Shown: positions 1 through 6,941 of the stretch, piece by piece
Layout: the number at the start of each line of letters is the position of its first letter
Position numbering within the stretch: position 1 is the stretch's first letter
Assembly: GCA_900553645.1 (NCBI GenBank)
Contig: USEE01000004.1
Location: 1-19,931, forward strand
Direction: 5' to 3'
DNA length: 19,931 nt
Source: an uncultured Eubacteriales bacterium
GTDB taxonomy: Bacteria; Bacillota_A; Clostridia; Christensenellales; Aristaeellaceae
Translations under genes and position numbers: made by a program
Notes under the pieces: generated by a model
The model's database searches: none
What the model saw: only the letters and a program-made list of their open reading frames with translations
What the model was told of the DNA's origin: nothing

Positions 1-560
1 AGCGGTATCACCACGCGCGCCATTACATTAATGCTGTTCGCGCCCAAGTCCTGCGCCGCCTCGATCACCTTGCGGTCGAGCTTTTTAAGCACGGTATATA
101 TGGGCAGTATCATGAAGGGCAGGAAATTGTACACCATGCCCACCAGCACCGCGCCCTCGGTGCCGATCATCTGCTGCTTGGGCAGTCCGAAAAACTCCAG
201 CACCGAGTTGATAACGCCGTTGTTCTCAAACAATGTCATCATCGCATATGTGCGCAAAAGGAAGTTCATCCACATGGGCAAAAGTATGAGCACGCTGAGC
301 GACGCGCCCCGGCTCATGTCCTTGGACGCCATGAAATACGCCGTGGGATAGCCTATCAGCAGGCACAGCACCGTGCAGTAAAACGCCAGCCGCAGGCTGT
401 CCATAAGCACCGGGGTATACTGCACTATCTTGGTAAAATTGTCGACGGTAAAGTCGCCCGACTTGGTGGTGAATGCGTAGTAGCATACGAACACCAGCGG
501 CACAATAGTAAACATCACGCTCCACACGGCGTAGGGCGCGGCAAACCACGATCGCTTCAC
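1..560 (-). CDS. potB: Spermidine/putrescine ABC transporter permease PotB (partial, C-terminus off the left edge)
   Basis: This is the first inner-membrane permease of a polyamine importer; it would pair with PotC and be driven by PotA just upstream. Translating the minus strand from a GTG at 560 gives 186 uninterrupted codons. Hydrophobic stretches fall at about residues 9-31, 57-77, 86-108 and 137-155. The permease coupling motif begins at about residue 167 ([10 protein letters not shown], then VVIP), and the window ends inside it. PotB proteins are usually about 275-300 residues, so roughly two thirds is present. The GTG overlaps the potA stop by 4 nt (GTGA), and GAGGAG lies about 9 nt before it inside the last potA codons, which indicates translational coupling. 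An ATG a few bases upstream is followed at once by a stop. PotC and PotD are expected beyond the edge. The identification rests on hydrophobicity, the EAA motif and the PotA neighbour. Confidence 0.9.
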   Translation of the reverse strand, partial: MKRSWFAAPYAVWSVMFTIVPLVFVCYYAFTTKSGDFTVDNFTKIVQYTPVLMDSLRLAFYCTVLCLLIGYPTAYFMASKDMSRGASLSVLILLPMWMNFLLRTYAMMTLFENNGVINSVLEFFGLPKQQMIGTEGAVLVGMVYNFLPFMILPIYTVLKKLDRKVIEAAQDLGANSINVMARVVIP

Positions 561-1609
561 TTCACATCGCTCCTCGCCATTACGTGTATGTTGAACGGAA
601 CTATGGTCAGTCCCACGCGGCTGCCCACGGGCTGCATCGTGGTGGAATGTATGCGCCAATCGAATCCGCCCGCGTGCACCTTCATCTCGTAATGCACACC
701 CTTGAACGTGACCGACGTAACCTCGCCCACCAGCATACCCACGTCCTCGCCCACAACCATTACGTCCTCGGGGCGCACTACCACGTCCACGGGCACGTTA
801 TGGCCGAAGCCCTCGTCCACGCACTCGAATTTGCGGCCGCATATTTCTACCAGATCGTCCTCCACCATCGTGCCGTGCAGTATGTTGCTCTCGCCGATGA
901 AGGCCGCGACGAATGCGTTTTTCGGCTCGTCGTAAATGCGCTTGGGGTCGCCTATCTGCTGTATGCGCCCGCCCTGCATGACCGCTATGGTGTCGCTCAT
1001 TGTGAGCGCCTCCTCCTGGTCGTGGGTTACGTATACGAAGGTTATGCCCAGCTTCTGCTGCATCTCCTTGAGTTCTATCTGCATCTCCTTGCGCAGCTTC
1101 AGATCGAGCGCGCCCAGCGGTTCGTCCAGCAGCAGCACCTCCGGCTCGTTGACCAGCGCGCGCGCGATTGCGATGCGCTGCTGCTGGCCGCCCGACATCG
1201 CGTCCACCGCGCGCTTTTCAAAGCCCTCAAGGTTGACCAGCTTCAGCATACGCTTTACGCGCTCCGCAATCTGATCTTTAGGCATTTTTTTCAGTCTCAG
1301 TCCGAACGCGATGTTGTCGAATACGTTCAGGTGCGGGAACAGCGCGTATTTCTGGAACACGGTGTTTACGCGGCGCTTGTAGGGCGGAACGTTTGCAATG
1401 TCCTTGCCCTCAAAAAGCACCTGACCCTCGTCGGGGTACTCGAAACCGCCGATTATGCGCAGCATGGTGGTCTTGCCGCAGCCCGACGGGCCGAGCAGCG
1501 TAATAAACTCGCGCTTGCGTATATACAGGTTTACATTGTCCAGCGCCTTTGTATCGCCGAACTCCTTGGTGATGCCCACAAGGTCAATAAGATGCGTATC
1601 CTCAACCAT
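557..1609 (-). CDS. potA: Spermidine/putrescine ABC transporter ATP-binding protein PotA
   Basis: Cytoplasmic ATPase that powers polyamine uptake through PotB/PotC. The 350-residue product has Walker A GPSGCGKT at residues 40-47, the signature [10 protein letters not shown] at 138-147, Walker B EVLLLDEP at 157-164, the switch histidine in VTHDQEEA at 196, and a C-terminal TOBE-type region from about 275. Length and layout match the PotA/CysA/MalK class. I chose the ATG at 1609, not an in-frame TTG at 1624, because GGAGGG at 1622-1617 sits 7 nt before the ATG and would lie inside the coding region if the TTG were used. The gene lies 35 nt after the XRE/cupin regulator and overlaps potB by 4 nt, so the three form one operon. 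Polyamine specificity is inferred from similarity and the regulator type; another small cationic or organic substrate is possible. Confidence 0.93.
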   Translation of the reverse strand: MVEDTHLIDLVGITKEFGDTKALDNVNLYIRKREFITLLGPSGCGKTTMLRIIGGFEYPDEGQVLFEGKDIANVPPYKRRVNTVFQKYALFPHLNVFDNIAFGLRLKKMPKDQIAERVKRMLKLVNLEGFEKRAVDAMSGGQQQRIAIARALVNEPEVLLLDEPLGALDLKLRKEMQIELKEMQQKLGITFVYVTHDQEEALTMSDTIAVMQGGRIQQIGDPKRIYDEPKNAFVAAFIGESNILHGTMVEDDLVEICGRKFECVDEGFGHNVPVDVVVRPEDVMVVGEDVGMLVGEVTSVTFKGVHYEMKVHAGGFDWRIHSTTMQPVGSRVGLTIVPFNIHVMARSDVK

Positions 1610-1644
1610 ACTGAGGCCCTCCAATATGTATTTTCAGTTTTAAG

Positions 1645-2187
1645 TCAGAACGTGGGCGGCGTGCTCACCCACAGTACGCGCGCAACGCTCTTGCCCGCGT
1701 TTTCGATATAATGCGTCTGGTCGGGCTTAAAGCAGAAGCTTTCCTCGCGCCGGACGCGAATTTTGCGCTCGCCCAGATGCAGGTTGATCGAGCCTTGCAG
1801 CACGAATCCGAACTCCTCGCCCTCGTGCGGGTTTTCGGGTGTGGTGCTGCCGCCGGGCTGCATTTCTACCAGTATCGGCTCCATGCGGTTTTTCTGCGCG
1901 TTTGGCACCAGCCACTTTATCGAGCCGCACAGCCCTTCCGCGTCCTCTTTTACAAACATGTCCTCGTCGGTATAGCATACCTTTTCCTCGGGCCGCTCGT
2001 CAAAGAAGCCGGCGAGATCGGTGCCCAGGCATTCCAGTATGTCGCTGAGCGTGGCTATCGACGGCGACGTGAGGTCGCGCTCCAGCAGGGATATGAAGCC
2101 CTTGCTCAGTTCGCACCTGTCGGCCAGCTCCTCCATTGTCAGTCCGCGCTGCGTCCTCAGCCGGCGCACTTTCGCGCCTATCTGCAT
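1645..2187 (-). CDS. XRE-family HTH regulator with C-terminal cupin domain (PuuR-like)
   Basis: A 180-residue DNA-binding regulator. The N-terminal XRE helix-turn-helix spans about residues 5-60 (KVRRLRTQRGLTMEELADRC, then SKGFISLLERD). A small-molecule-sensing cupin barrel spans about 105-175 (GEEFGFVLQGSINLHLGE, then FKPDQTHYIENAG). Proteins of this architecture commonly precede potABCD operons and sense polyamines or related metabolites; that role is inferred here. The frame stays open upstream to 2253, but the ATG at 2187 is the likely start: GGAGG lies 7 nt before it and the protein then begins right at the HTH, as is usual for the family. The upstream promoter carries repeated GGTTTA elements that could be its own operator. 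It is the first gene of the regulator-potA-potB operon. Confidence 0.9.
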   Translation of the reverse strand: MQIGAKVRRLRTQRGLTMEELADRCELSKGFISLLERDLTSPSIATLSDILECLGTDLAGFFDERPEEKVCYTDEDMFVKEDAEGLCGSIKWLVPNAQKNRMEPILVEMQPGGSTTPENPHEGEEFGFVLQGSINLHLGERKIRVRREESFCFKPDQTHYIENAGKSVARVLWVSTPPTF

Positions 2188-2230
2188 ATAAACGCCTCCA
2201 TTGCCTCCGACGGCTGCGTCCGCTCGCCGG

Positions 2231-2253
2231 GGTTTAGTAATTCTAAACCACAA
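2231..2253. promoter_or_regulatory. Operator-like inverted repeat downstream of the operon promoter
   Basis: GGTTTAGTAATTCTAAACC at 2231-2249 is a dyad with perfect 7-nt arms and a 5-nt centre. It covers roughly +8 to +26 relative to the predicted start. The adjoining TAAACCACAA (2244-2253) recurs 22 nt away at 2266-2275 over the -10 box. The placement fits repression by the adjacent XRE/cupin protein, but that binding is inferred. Confidence 0.6.
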
Positions 2254-2263
2254 GGCGATGTAT

Positions 2264-2292
2264 ATTAAACCACAAACCCTATCTCATGTCAA
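2264..2292 (-). promoter_or_regulatory. Sigma-A-type promoter of the regulator-potAB operon
   Basis: On the minus strand TTGACA (2292-2287) is followed by a 17-nt spacer and TTTAAT (2269-2264). The -35 matches consensus exactly and the -10 matches at five of six positions. The predicted transcription start is near 2257, giving a leader of about 70 nt before the ATG at 2187. The -10 box is embedded in one copy of the repeated TTGTGGTTTA element. Confidence 0.8.
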
Positions 2293-2293
2293 T

Positions 2294-2709
2294 ACGCATT
2301 TTTGTTAATACTAACTCTTTTGTCGATAGTCAGTCCATTTTCCAACAAATTCCGAATTAGTTCGAGTCAGCTCAAGGCTTTAATCGCGCATTTCACGAAT
2401 ATTCGCGCGAATATACGGCCAAAATCGGCCGTGTGATACGCCCGCGATTTTTGCGCGGCGGTTCAAAATACTAAACTTGCGCGCGTCGTTAATGAAACCG
2501 GCGTTACAGCATTTCGGTTGATTCGTGTATGGATCTTGTATGTTCAGCCGTCCGAAATGAGGCTATCCGCGCGGATTATCGCCTTAAAATTGCGCTCTGG
2601 CATAAGTCCGCGCCCTTAAAATCGCAATTTTTGCAGGCATATTGTCAGGGCAGGGCAGTTTTCGGGATTTTAAGCTGCATTTTCGACTATTTTTGCATCT
2701 GACAGGCAT
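2294..2709. other. Non-coding part of the murG-regulator spacer
   Basis: No convincing gene is visible here. Besides element copy 1 it holds a 16-bp palindrome ATATTCGCGCGAATAT (2399-2414), a 6-bp stem ACGGCC/GGCCGT (2415-2432, loop of 6), and a 9-nt inverted pair AAAATTGCG (2586-2594) and CGCAATTTT (2623-2631). The stretch from about 2280 to 2360 is much richer in A and T than the genes. No tRNA-like or CRISPR-like structure was seen. Confidence 0.6.
2461..2505. repeat. Copy 1 of a ~45-nt intergenic element with an operator-like dyad
   Basis: The element carries the imperfect dyad GTTCAAAATACTAAAC (2461-2476) followed by GTCGTTAATGAAAC and then CCGGCG. A close relative lies at 2752-2793. 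Read on the minus strand, TTCATT, 17 nt and TAGTAT form a weak promoter-like arrangement with the -10 inside the dyad. It is about 200 nt upstream of the main operon promoter. Confidence 0.5.
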
Positions 2710-2742
2710 AAAAAAGCCGTTCCGCAGTTTGATGCGGAACGG
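2710..2742 (-). terminator. Intrinsic terminator of murG
   Basis: On the minus strand a perfect 10-bp stem, CCGTTCCGCA (2742-2733) with TGCGGAACGG (2726-2717) and a 6-nt loop, is followed by one C and six T. It lies 58 nt past the murG stop codon. Confidence 0.92.
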
Positions 2743-2751
2743 TCATTGCGC

Positions 2752-2793
2752 GTTTAGAATATTAAACTCGGCGTTGTCGTTAATGAAACGGCG
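2752..2793. repeat. Copy 2 of the ~45-nt intergenic element with an operator-like dyad
   Basis: GTTTAGAATATTAAAC (2752-2767) is a dyad matching the arms of the operator at 2231-2249. The same 14-nt GTCGTTAATGAAAC as in copy 1 follows it. The minus strand reads TTCATT, 17 nt, TAATAT. The copy sits between the murG stop and the murG terminator, so a transcript starting here leftward would meet that terminator almost at once. Confidence 0.5.
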
Positions 2794-2799
2794 GGCTGA

Positions 2800-3873
2800 T
2801 CAGCCGCGGTTCAGTGCGTACTTATGAATCTGCGCCATTACTGCGGCGGTGCCGTCGCGCTGGGGGCAGGCGGCGATTGCGCCCTCGATGGCGCGGCGCT
2901 GTTTATACACCTCAATTACGGCGTTAGTGAGCGATTCGGCGGTCATATCCTCCTGCATAAGCACATGGCACAGTCCGCGCGCGCGGAAGGATTCGGCGTT
3001 GAGTATCTGGTCGCCGCGGCTGGCGGCCTTGGGGTAAGGTATAAGCAGTGCGGGCTTTTTAAGCGCGATAATTTCGCACAGTGTATTTGAGCCTGCGCGC
3101 GAAATAATCACGTCGCTCATGGCGTAGATATGGGCCATATCCTCGCGCATATATTCGAACTGGCGATAGCCGGGGGTGGATTTAAGGTTTTCGTCGAGGT
3201 TGCCCTTGCCGCACAGGTGAGCTATATCGAACACCTGGGTAAGCTGAGGCAGCGCCTGTCTCAGCGCGGCGTTAACTGCCTGAGCGCCCAGCGAGCCGCC
3301 GGTCATCATGAGCACGGGTTTACTGCCTGTAAAGCCGCATATTCTAAGCCCCTCCTCGCGCCTGCCCTCAAACAGATCGCGTCTAAGCGGCGTACCCGTA
3401 CACACGCCTTTTGCGCCCGCGGCCTTGGCGGCCTCCGGAAAGGTAGTGCACACGGCGCGGCACAGCGGCGTAGACAGGCGGTTAGCAAGACCGGGGGTCA
3501 TATCGGACTCATGCACGATAACTGGCACGCGATGGAGCCACGCGCCATACACGACGGGCACGGACACGAACCCGCCCTTAGAGAACACGACGTCGGGCTT
3601 AATCTGCCCGATAAGATGCGCGGCCTTAACGCTGCCCGCGAGCACCTTAAACGGGTCGGTAAAATTCTTTACGTCGAAATACCGCCGGAGCTTGCCGGAG
3701 GGCACGCTGTGGTACTTTACGCCGGGCAGACGGCCTATGAGCTCGTGCTCTATGCCGTCCTGAGTGCCTATGTAGTGAATGTCCCAGCCCTCCGCGCGCA
3801 ACACTTCAATAAGCGCGACGTTGGGCGTGACGTGCCCGGCAGTGCCGCCGCCGGTCAATACTATGCGCCGCAT
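2800..3873 (-). CDS. murG: UDP-GlcNAc:lipid I N-acetylglucosaminyltransferase MurG
   Basis: Membrane-associated GT-B glycosyltransferase that adds GlcNAc to undecaprenyl-pyrophosphoryl-MurNAc-pentapeptide, making lipid II for peptidoglycan. The 357-residue length is typical. The N-terminal glycine-rich loop GGGTAGHVTP is at residues 8-17, the second G loop TGGSLGAQ at 191-198, and the UDP-GlcNAc-binding block runs from SRAGSNTLCE (258-267) to PYPKAASRGDQ (279-289). The ATG at 3873 is preceded by AAAGGGGTGG at suitable spacing. The gene stands alone with a terminator 58 nt past its stop, whereas murG often lies inside a division and cell-wall cluster. An extended -10 sequence upstream suggests its own promoter. 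Confidence 0.97.
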   Translation of the reverse strand: MRRIVLTGGGTAGHVTPNVALIEVLRAEGWDIHYIGTQDGIEHELIGRLPGVKYHSVPSGKLRRYFDVKNFTDPFKVLAGSVKAAHLIGQIKPDVVFSKGGFVSVPVVYGAWLHRVPVIVHESDMTPGLANRLSTPLCRAVCTTFPEAAKAAGAKGVCTGTPLRRDLFEGRREEGLRICGFTGSKPVLMMTGGSLGAQAVNAALRQALPQLTQVFDIAHLCGKGNLDENLKSTPGYRQFEYMREDMAHIYAMSDVIISRAGSNTLCEIIALKKPALLIPYPKAASRGDQILNAESFRARGLCHVLMQEDMTAESLTNAVIEVYKQRRAIEGAIAACPQRDGTAAVMAQIHKYALNRG

Positions 3874-3970
3874 AAATCCACCCCTTTATATATACAGAAC
3901 CGCCGTGCGTCCCGAACGTCCAATGCAGTTCCAAGTAATACAGTTGCGGGCCGCATCTGACCCATTGACC

Positions 3971-3998
3971 ATTATAGCATTTAGCGCCCGCCATTGAA
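3971..3998 (-). promoter_or_regulatory. Candidate extended -10 promoter of murG
   Basis: The minus strand reads TGCTATAAT (3979-3971), an exact extended -10, with TTCAAT (3998-3993) 16 nt further upstream as a poor -35. The transcript would have a leader of about 90 nt before the murG ATG. Extended -10 promoters tolerate weak -35 boxes. Confidence 0.45.
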
Positions 3999-4048
3999 TC
4001 ACTTATTCGTTAAAAGCGCAAAAAAGAACGAGCCGGAGAGGGGGAAGT

Positions 4049-4076
4049 GCGGAATGCGGAATGCATAATGCATAAT
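4049..4076. repeat. Four-unit heptamer tandem repeat
   Basis: Two GCGGAAT units followed directly by two GCATAAT units make a 28-nt array. It lies in non-coding sequence upstream of murG. No function is evident. Confidence 0.8.
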
Positions 4077-4201
4077 CAGGAGCGGCGCCGCGTTTTGAGC
4101 GTGAACGACGCGAATGCAGCTTGATTGCGTCGGCATATCCGCTCCCCGCGCCGGGCTTTGAATGAGCGCGGATAGCGCCGCAAAGCCGCGAATAAGCCGC
4201 C

Positions 4202-4295
4202 GCGCGCAGATAAGCGCCGCTCTCCGGGCGTGTAAGCCGCTCATACAGAAGTGCGATATATGCTGCGCTGCTGCCGCGCCCACCCAAATGTGTGG
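4202..4295. repeat. Long direct repeat, copy 1
   Basis: This segment aligns without gaps to 4346-4439 at an offset of exactly 144 nt. The core 4214-4281 matches at 61 of 68 positions by hand comparison, and similarity fades on both sides. It contains GTGTAAG..CTCATAC, an imperfect inverted pair. No coding or RNA-gene assignment is possible. Confidence 0.75.
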
Positions 4296-4345
4296 AATGT
4301 GGAACGGAGCGACGCGCCGCATAGCGTGGCGCGCAGGGAAGCGTT

Positions 4346-4439
4346 GCGCGCATGGAAGCGCCGCTCTCCGGGCGTGTAAGCCGCTTATACAGAAGCGCGA
4401 TATATACGGCGTAACTGCCGCGCCCGCTCTAATATATGG
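4346..4439. repeat. Long direct repeat, copy 2
   Basis: Partner of 4202-4295. In this copy the inner inverted pair GTGTAAG CCG CTTATAC forms a complete 7-bp stem with one G-U pair. The 50-nt interval between the copies is unique. Confidence 0.75.
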
Positions 4440-4706
4440 CGGGCGCGGCCAAAGCAAAGCCGCGAATACAGCCAGATGGCGTCAGGCGGGCATTTCCCGC
4501 ACTTGGCTCCGATATATGGTCAAGCGCGGGAAGCGCCCCGACTTTCTCCTGAGCCGCCCCGCTTGCGTGGCGGTGAACACGCCGCGGGCGAAACCCATCT
4601 TAAATAAGTAACCCCGATTCGCGGTATCCCGAAACGCTCCAGATAACAACCTCGCGTGATAAGAATCACCAGCGAAAACAATAACCGCCGCTGGCTCATA
4701 GCGGAT

Positions 4707-4745
4707 AAAAAAAGCGAGAGACAGCGCAATCCGCGCCGCCTCTCG
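4707..4745 (-). terminator. Intrinsic terminator of the transketolase transcript
   Basis: On the minus strand a 13-bp stem (CGAGAGGCGGCGC with GCGCTGTCTCTCG, two G-U pairs) closes a GGATT loop and is followed by C and seven T. It lies about 130 nt beyond the tkt stop, leaving a long 3' untranslated region that contains the hairpin at 4820-4849. Confidence 0.92.
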
Positions 4746-4819
4746 TATAAAGAAAACCGTAACCCAGTATCGAACGAAAGCTAATCAACCGGGAGAAAGA
4801 CCCAATCGATTTTTCTTTG

Positions 4820-4849
4820 GTTCTTTCTTTTTTTCTAAAAAGAAAGAAC
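4820..4849. repeat. Pyrimidine/purine hairpin, copy 1 (3' of tkt)
   Basis: Perfect 13-bp inverted repeat: GTTCTTTCTTTTT (4820-4832), a 4-nt loop, then AAAAAGAAAGAAC (4837-4849). It begins 24 nt past the tkt stop. Neither strand has a T-run after the hairpin, so it is not a standard terminator. A close relative, including the flanking TTTTCTTTG, lies at 17312-17343 after thiI. Confidence 0.8.
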
Positions 4850-4872
4850 ACGTACCCCCCGTTCCCCCCTCG

Positions 4873-6849
4873 TTACTTCCCCAATACCTTCAAAGCAGTA
4901 TTAGCCACATTTTCGCCGGTAAACCCGAAGTTCTTGAATAGCTCAGCGGCGGGAGCGGAGGCGCCGAAGTGGTCGAGCGTTACCGTTGCGCCGTCAAGAC
5001 CAACGTACTTGTGCCAGCCGAAGGAGACCGCCGCTTCTACCGCCACACGGGCGCGGATGGACTTGGGCATTACGCTTTCCTTGTACTCATCGCTCTGCTG
5101 TTCGTAGAGCTCGAAGCACGGCATCGAGATTACTCGCGCTTTTACGCCCTGACCGGCCAGAATGCCCTGCGCTTCTACGCACTGCTCTACCTCGGAACCG
5201 CTCGCCATCAGGAGTACGTCCGGCGTGCCTTCGCAGTCCGAAATGATGTAGCCGCCCTTCAAAGCGTCCGCACCGCTGTGCTCGTAGAGCGGAAGGTTCT
5301 GACGGGTAAGTACGAGCGCAGTCGGCGCGTGCGTCGTCTGGCTCAGTATCCAGCCCGCCGCCACCTCGCGGCTGTCCGCGGGACGGAATACGTTGAGACC
5401 CGGCATCGCGCGCAGACCCGCCAGATGCTCTACCGGCTGGTGCGTCGGGCCGTCCTCGCCTACGCCAATCGAATCGTGCGTCAGTATGTAAGTAACAGGC
5501 AGCTTCATCAAAGCCGACATGCGCATACCGTTCTTCATGTAGTCCGAGAATACAAAGAACGTCGCGCAGTACGGACGCAGGCCGCCGTGCAAAGCAATAC
5601 CGTTCGATATGGCGCTCATCGCGTGCTCACGCACGCCGTAGTGCATGTTGCAGCCGCTGCGGTCTTCCGCGGAGAAGTCGCCGCGACCCTTGGTGTAGGA
5701 CTTGTTCGAGGGCGCAAGATCCGCGCTGCCGCCAAACAGATTCGGTATGCGCGCCGCCAGCTTATTAAGCACAGTGCCCGAAGACGCACGCGTGGCTTCC
5801 TTGCCCTCAAACGCCCACAGATCCTTGTCGTTCATCAGATCAAGCGGCAGTTCCTCGCTGAACCAGAAGTCCCACGCGCCCGCCAGATCCGGGTACGCCT
5901 CGCGGTAGTCGCTGAACAGCTTCTGCCAGTCCGCCTCGGCCTGCTCGTTCTTCTTCATCAGTTCGGCAATGTGCTCGTATACCTCGGCGGGTACGGTGAA
6001 CGGCTCCTTGCACGGCCAGCCCAGCGCTTCCTTGGTAGCCGCCAGATTGTCCGGGCCGAGCGGCTCGCCGTGCGCCGACGCCATGCCCGCCTTGGGCGAA
6101 CCAAAGCCGATAGCCGTGTGGCATACGATCAGCGTGGGCTTGTCCGAATGCTTGGCCAGCTCGATCGCATCGGATACCTGCTTCCAGCAGTTGCCGTCGC
6201 GCACGTCGATCACGTTCCAGCCATAGGCACGGTAGCGCGCGGGCACATCCTCGCGGAACGCGATGTTGGTGTCGCCCTCGATCGAAATCTCGTTGTCGTC
6301 GTACAGCGCAATCAGCTTGTTCAGCTTGAGCGTGCCCGCCAGAGAGCACGCCTCGCCCGATATGCCCTCCATCATGCAGCCGTCGCCCAGTATGCAATAT
6401 GTGTAATGGTCGATCACCGGATAGCCCGGACGGTTGAACTTGGCCGCCAGATGCGCCTCCGCAATCGCAAAGCCCACCGCGTTTGCAATGCCCTGACCCA
6501 GCGGGCCGGTAGTGGTCTCAACGCCCACGGTGTGACCGTACTCGGGATGGCCGGGGGTCAGCGAGCCCCACTGACGGAACTGCTTAATGTCGTCCATCGT
6601 CAGGCCGTAGCCGCATAGATGCAAAAGCGAATACTCCAGCATGGAGCCGTGGCCGCTGGACAATACAAAGCGGTCGCGGTTAATCCACTTGGGATCCTTG
6701 GGGTTGTGCTTCATCTGGGTTGCCCACAGCGCATACGCCATATCGGCCGCGCCCATGGGCATACCGGGATGGCCGGACTTGGCCTTCTGTACGGCCTCGG
6801 CGGACAGTACGCGGATAGCGTCCGCACACAGCTTGTCTATCTGAGCCAT
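4873..6849 (-). CDS. tkt: Transketolase
   Basis: Thiamine-diphosphate enzyme of the pentose phosphate pathway; it moves two-carbon ketol units between sugar phosphates in the cytoplasm. The product is 658 residues, close to the usual 660. N-terminal SGHPGMPMG is at 25-33, and the ThDP motif runs from GDGCMMEG (155-162) to DDNEIS (about 184-189). The pyrimidine-binding domain begins near FGGSADLAPSN, followed by YGVREHAMSAISNG, which holds the catalytic glutamate of the family. I chose the ATG at 6849 because GGAGGT sits 7 nt before it; an in-frame ATG at 6864 would put that ribosome binding site inside the gene. It appears monocistronic: a palindromic element and a weak promoter precede it and a strong terminator follows. 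Confidence 0.97.
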   Translation of the reverse strand: MAQIDKLCADAIRVLSAEAVQKAKSGHPGMPMGAADMAYALWATQMKHNPKDPKWINRDRFVLSSGHGSMLEYSLLHLCGYGLTMDDIKQFRQWGSLTPGHPEYGHTVGVETTTGPLGQGIANAVGFAIAEAHLAAKFNRPGYPVIDHYTYCILGDGCMMEGISGEACSLAGTLKLNKLIALYDDNEISIEGDTNIAFREDVPARYRAYGWNVIDVRDGNCWKQVSDAIELAKHSDKPTLIVCHTAIGFGSPKAGMASAHGEPLGPDNLAATKEALGWPCKEPFTVPAEVYEHIAELMKKNEQAEADWQKLFSDYREAYPDLAGAWDFWFSEELPLDLMNDKDLWAFEGKEATRASSGTVLNKLAARIPNLFGGSADLAPSNKSYTKGRGDFSAEDRSGCNMHYGVREHAMSAISNGIALHGGLRPYCATFFVFSDYMKNGMRMSALMKLPVTYILTHDSIGVGEDGPTHQPVEHLAGLRAMPGLNVFRPADSREVAAGWILSQTTHAPTALVLTRQNLPLYEHSGADALKGGYIISDCEGTPDVLLMASGSEVEQCVEAQGILAGQGVKARVISMPCFELYEQQSDEYKESVMPKSIRARVAVEAAVSFGWHKYVGLDGATVTLDHFGASAPAAELFKNFGFTGENVANTALKVLGK

Positions 6850-6910
6850 TGTAGTTACCTCCATAATATATATTTATATCGGAACATCCGGAAACTGGCA
6901 GGTTTATAGT

Positions 6911-6939
6911 ATTATCTCGCGTTTAAGGCATATGGCTAA
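6911..6939 (-). promoter_or_regulatory. Candidate tkt promoter
   Basis: The minus strand has TTAGCC (6939-6934), a 17-nt spacer and GATAAT (6916-6911). The -10 matches consensus at five positions and the -35 at only three. The -35 lies just outside the palindromic element that ends at 6942. The A/T-rich run right before the ribosome binding site is an alternative promoter region. Confidence 0.35.
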
Positions 6940-6941
6940 GT

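Larger units (their letters stand above)
3999..4706. other. Repeat-bearing non-coding tract between the tkt terminator and murG
   Basis: Apart from the heptamer array and the 144-nt-offset repeats, I see no gene here. GCAAAGCCGCGAATA occurs at 4180-4194 and again at 4454-4468. Both strands have open frames of 150 codons or so (for example 3999-4457 minus and 4162-4611 plus), but they lack ribosome binding sites and recognisable domains, and they run through the DNA repeats. The tract could be a decayed gene or a dispersed genomic repeat. Confidence 0.55.

Noticed and set aside
584..1711. A 375-codon open frame on the plus strand, opposite potA
   Set aside because: It is antisense to PotA, whose Walker and signature motifs are intact on the minus strand.
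2642..2827. A 61-codon plus-strand open frame near the end of murG
   Set aside because: It runs through the murG terminator and into the murG 3' end on the opposite strand, with no ribosome binding site.
4202..4439. A CRISPR array
   Set aside because: Only two long, diverged copies are present, not several short identical repeats with unique spacers, and no cas gene is near.
3999..4611. Open frames of about 150 codons on both strands in the tkt-murG spacer
   Set aside because: They have no ribosome binding site or domain. They run through DNA repeats, and openness on both strands points to composition, not coding.
4820..4849. Calling the tkt 3' hairpin an intrinsic terminator
   Set aside because: No T-run follows on either strand, and a stronger terminator lies at 4707-4745.
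3874..4872. A tRNA or other RNA gene in the 1-kb spacer
   Set aside because: I looked for a T-arm consensus and a cloverleaf on both strands and found none; a covariance-model search was not possible.
4969..6618. A 549-codon open frame on the plus strand, opposite tkt
   Set aside because: It is antisense to transketolase, shows no recognisable motif and has the same shadow composition.
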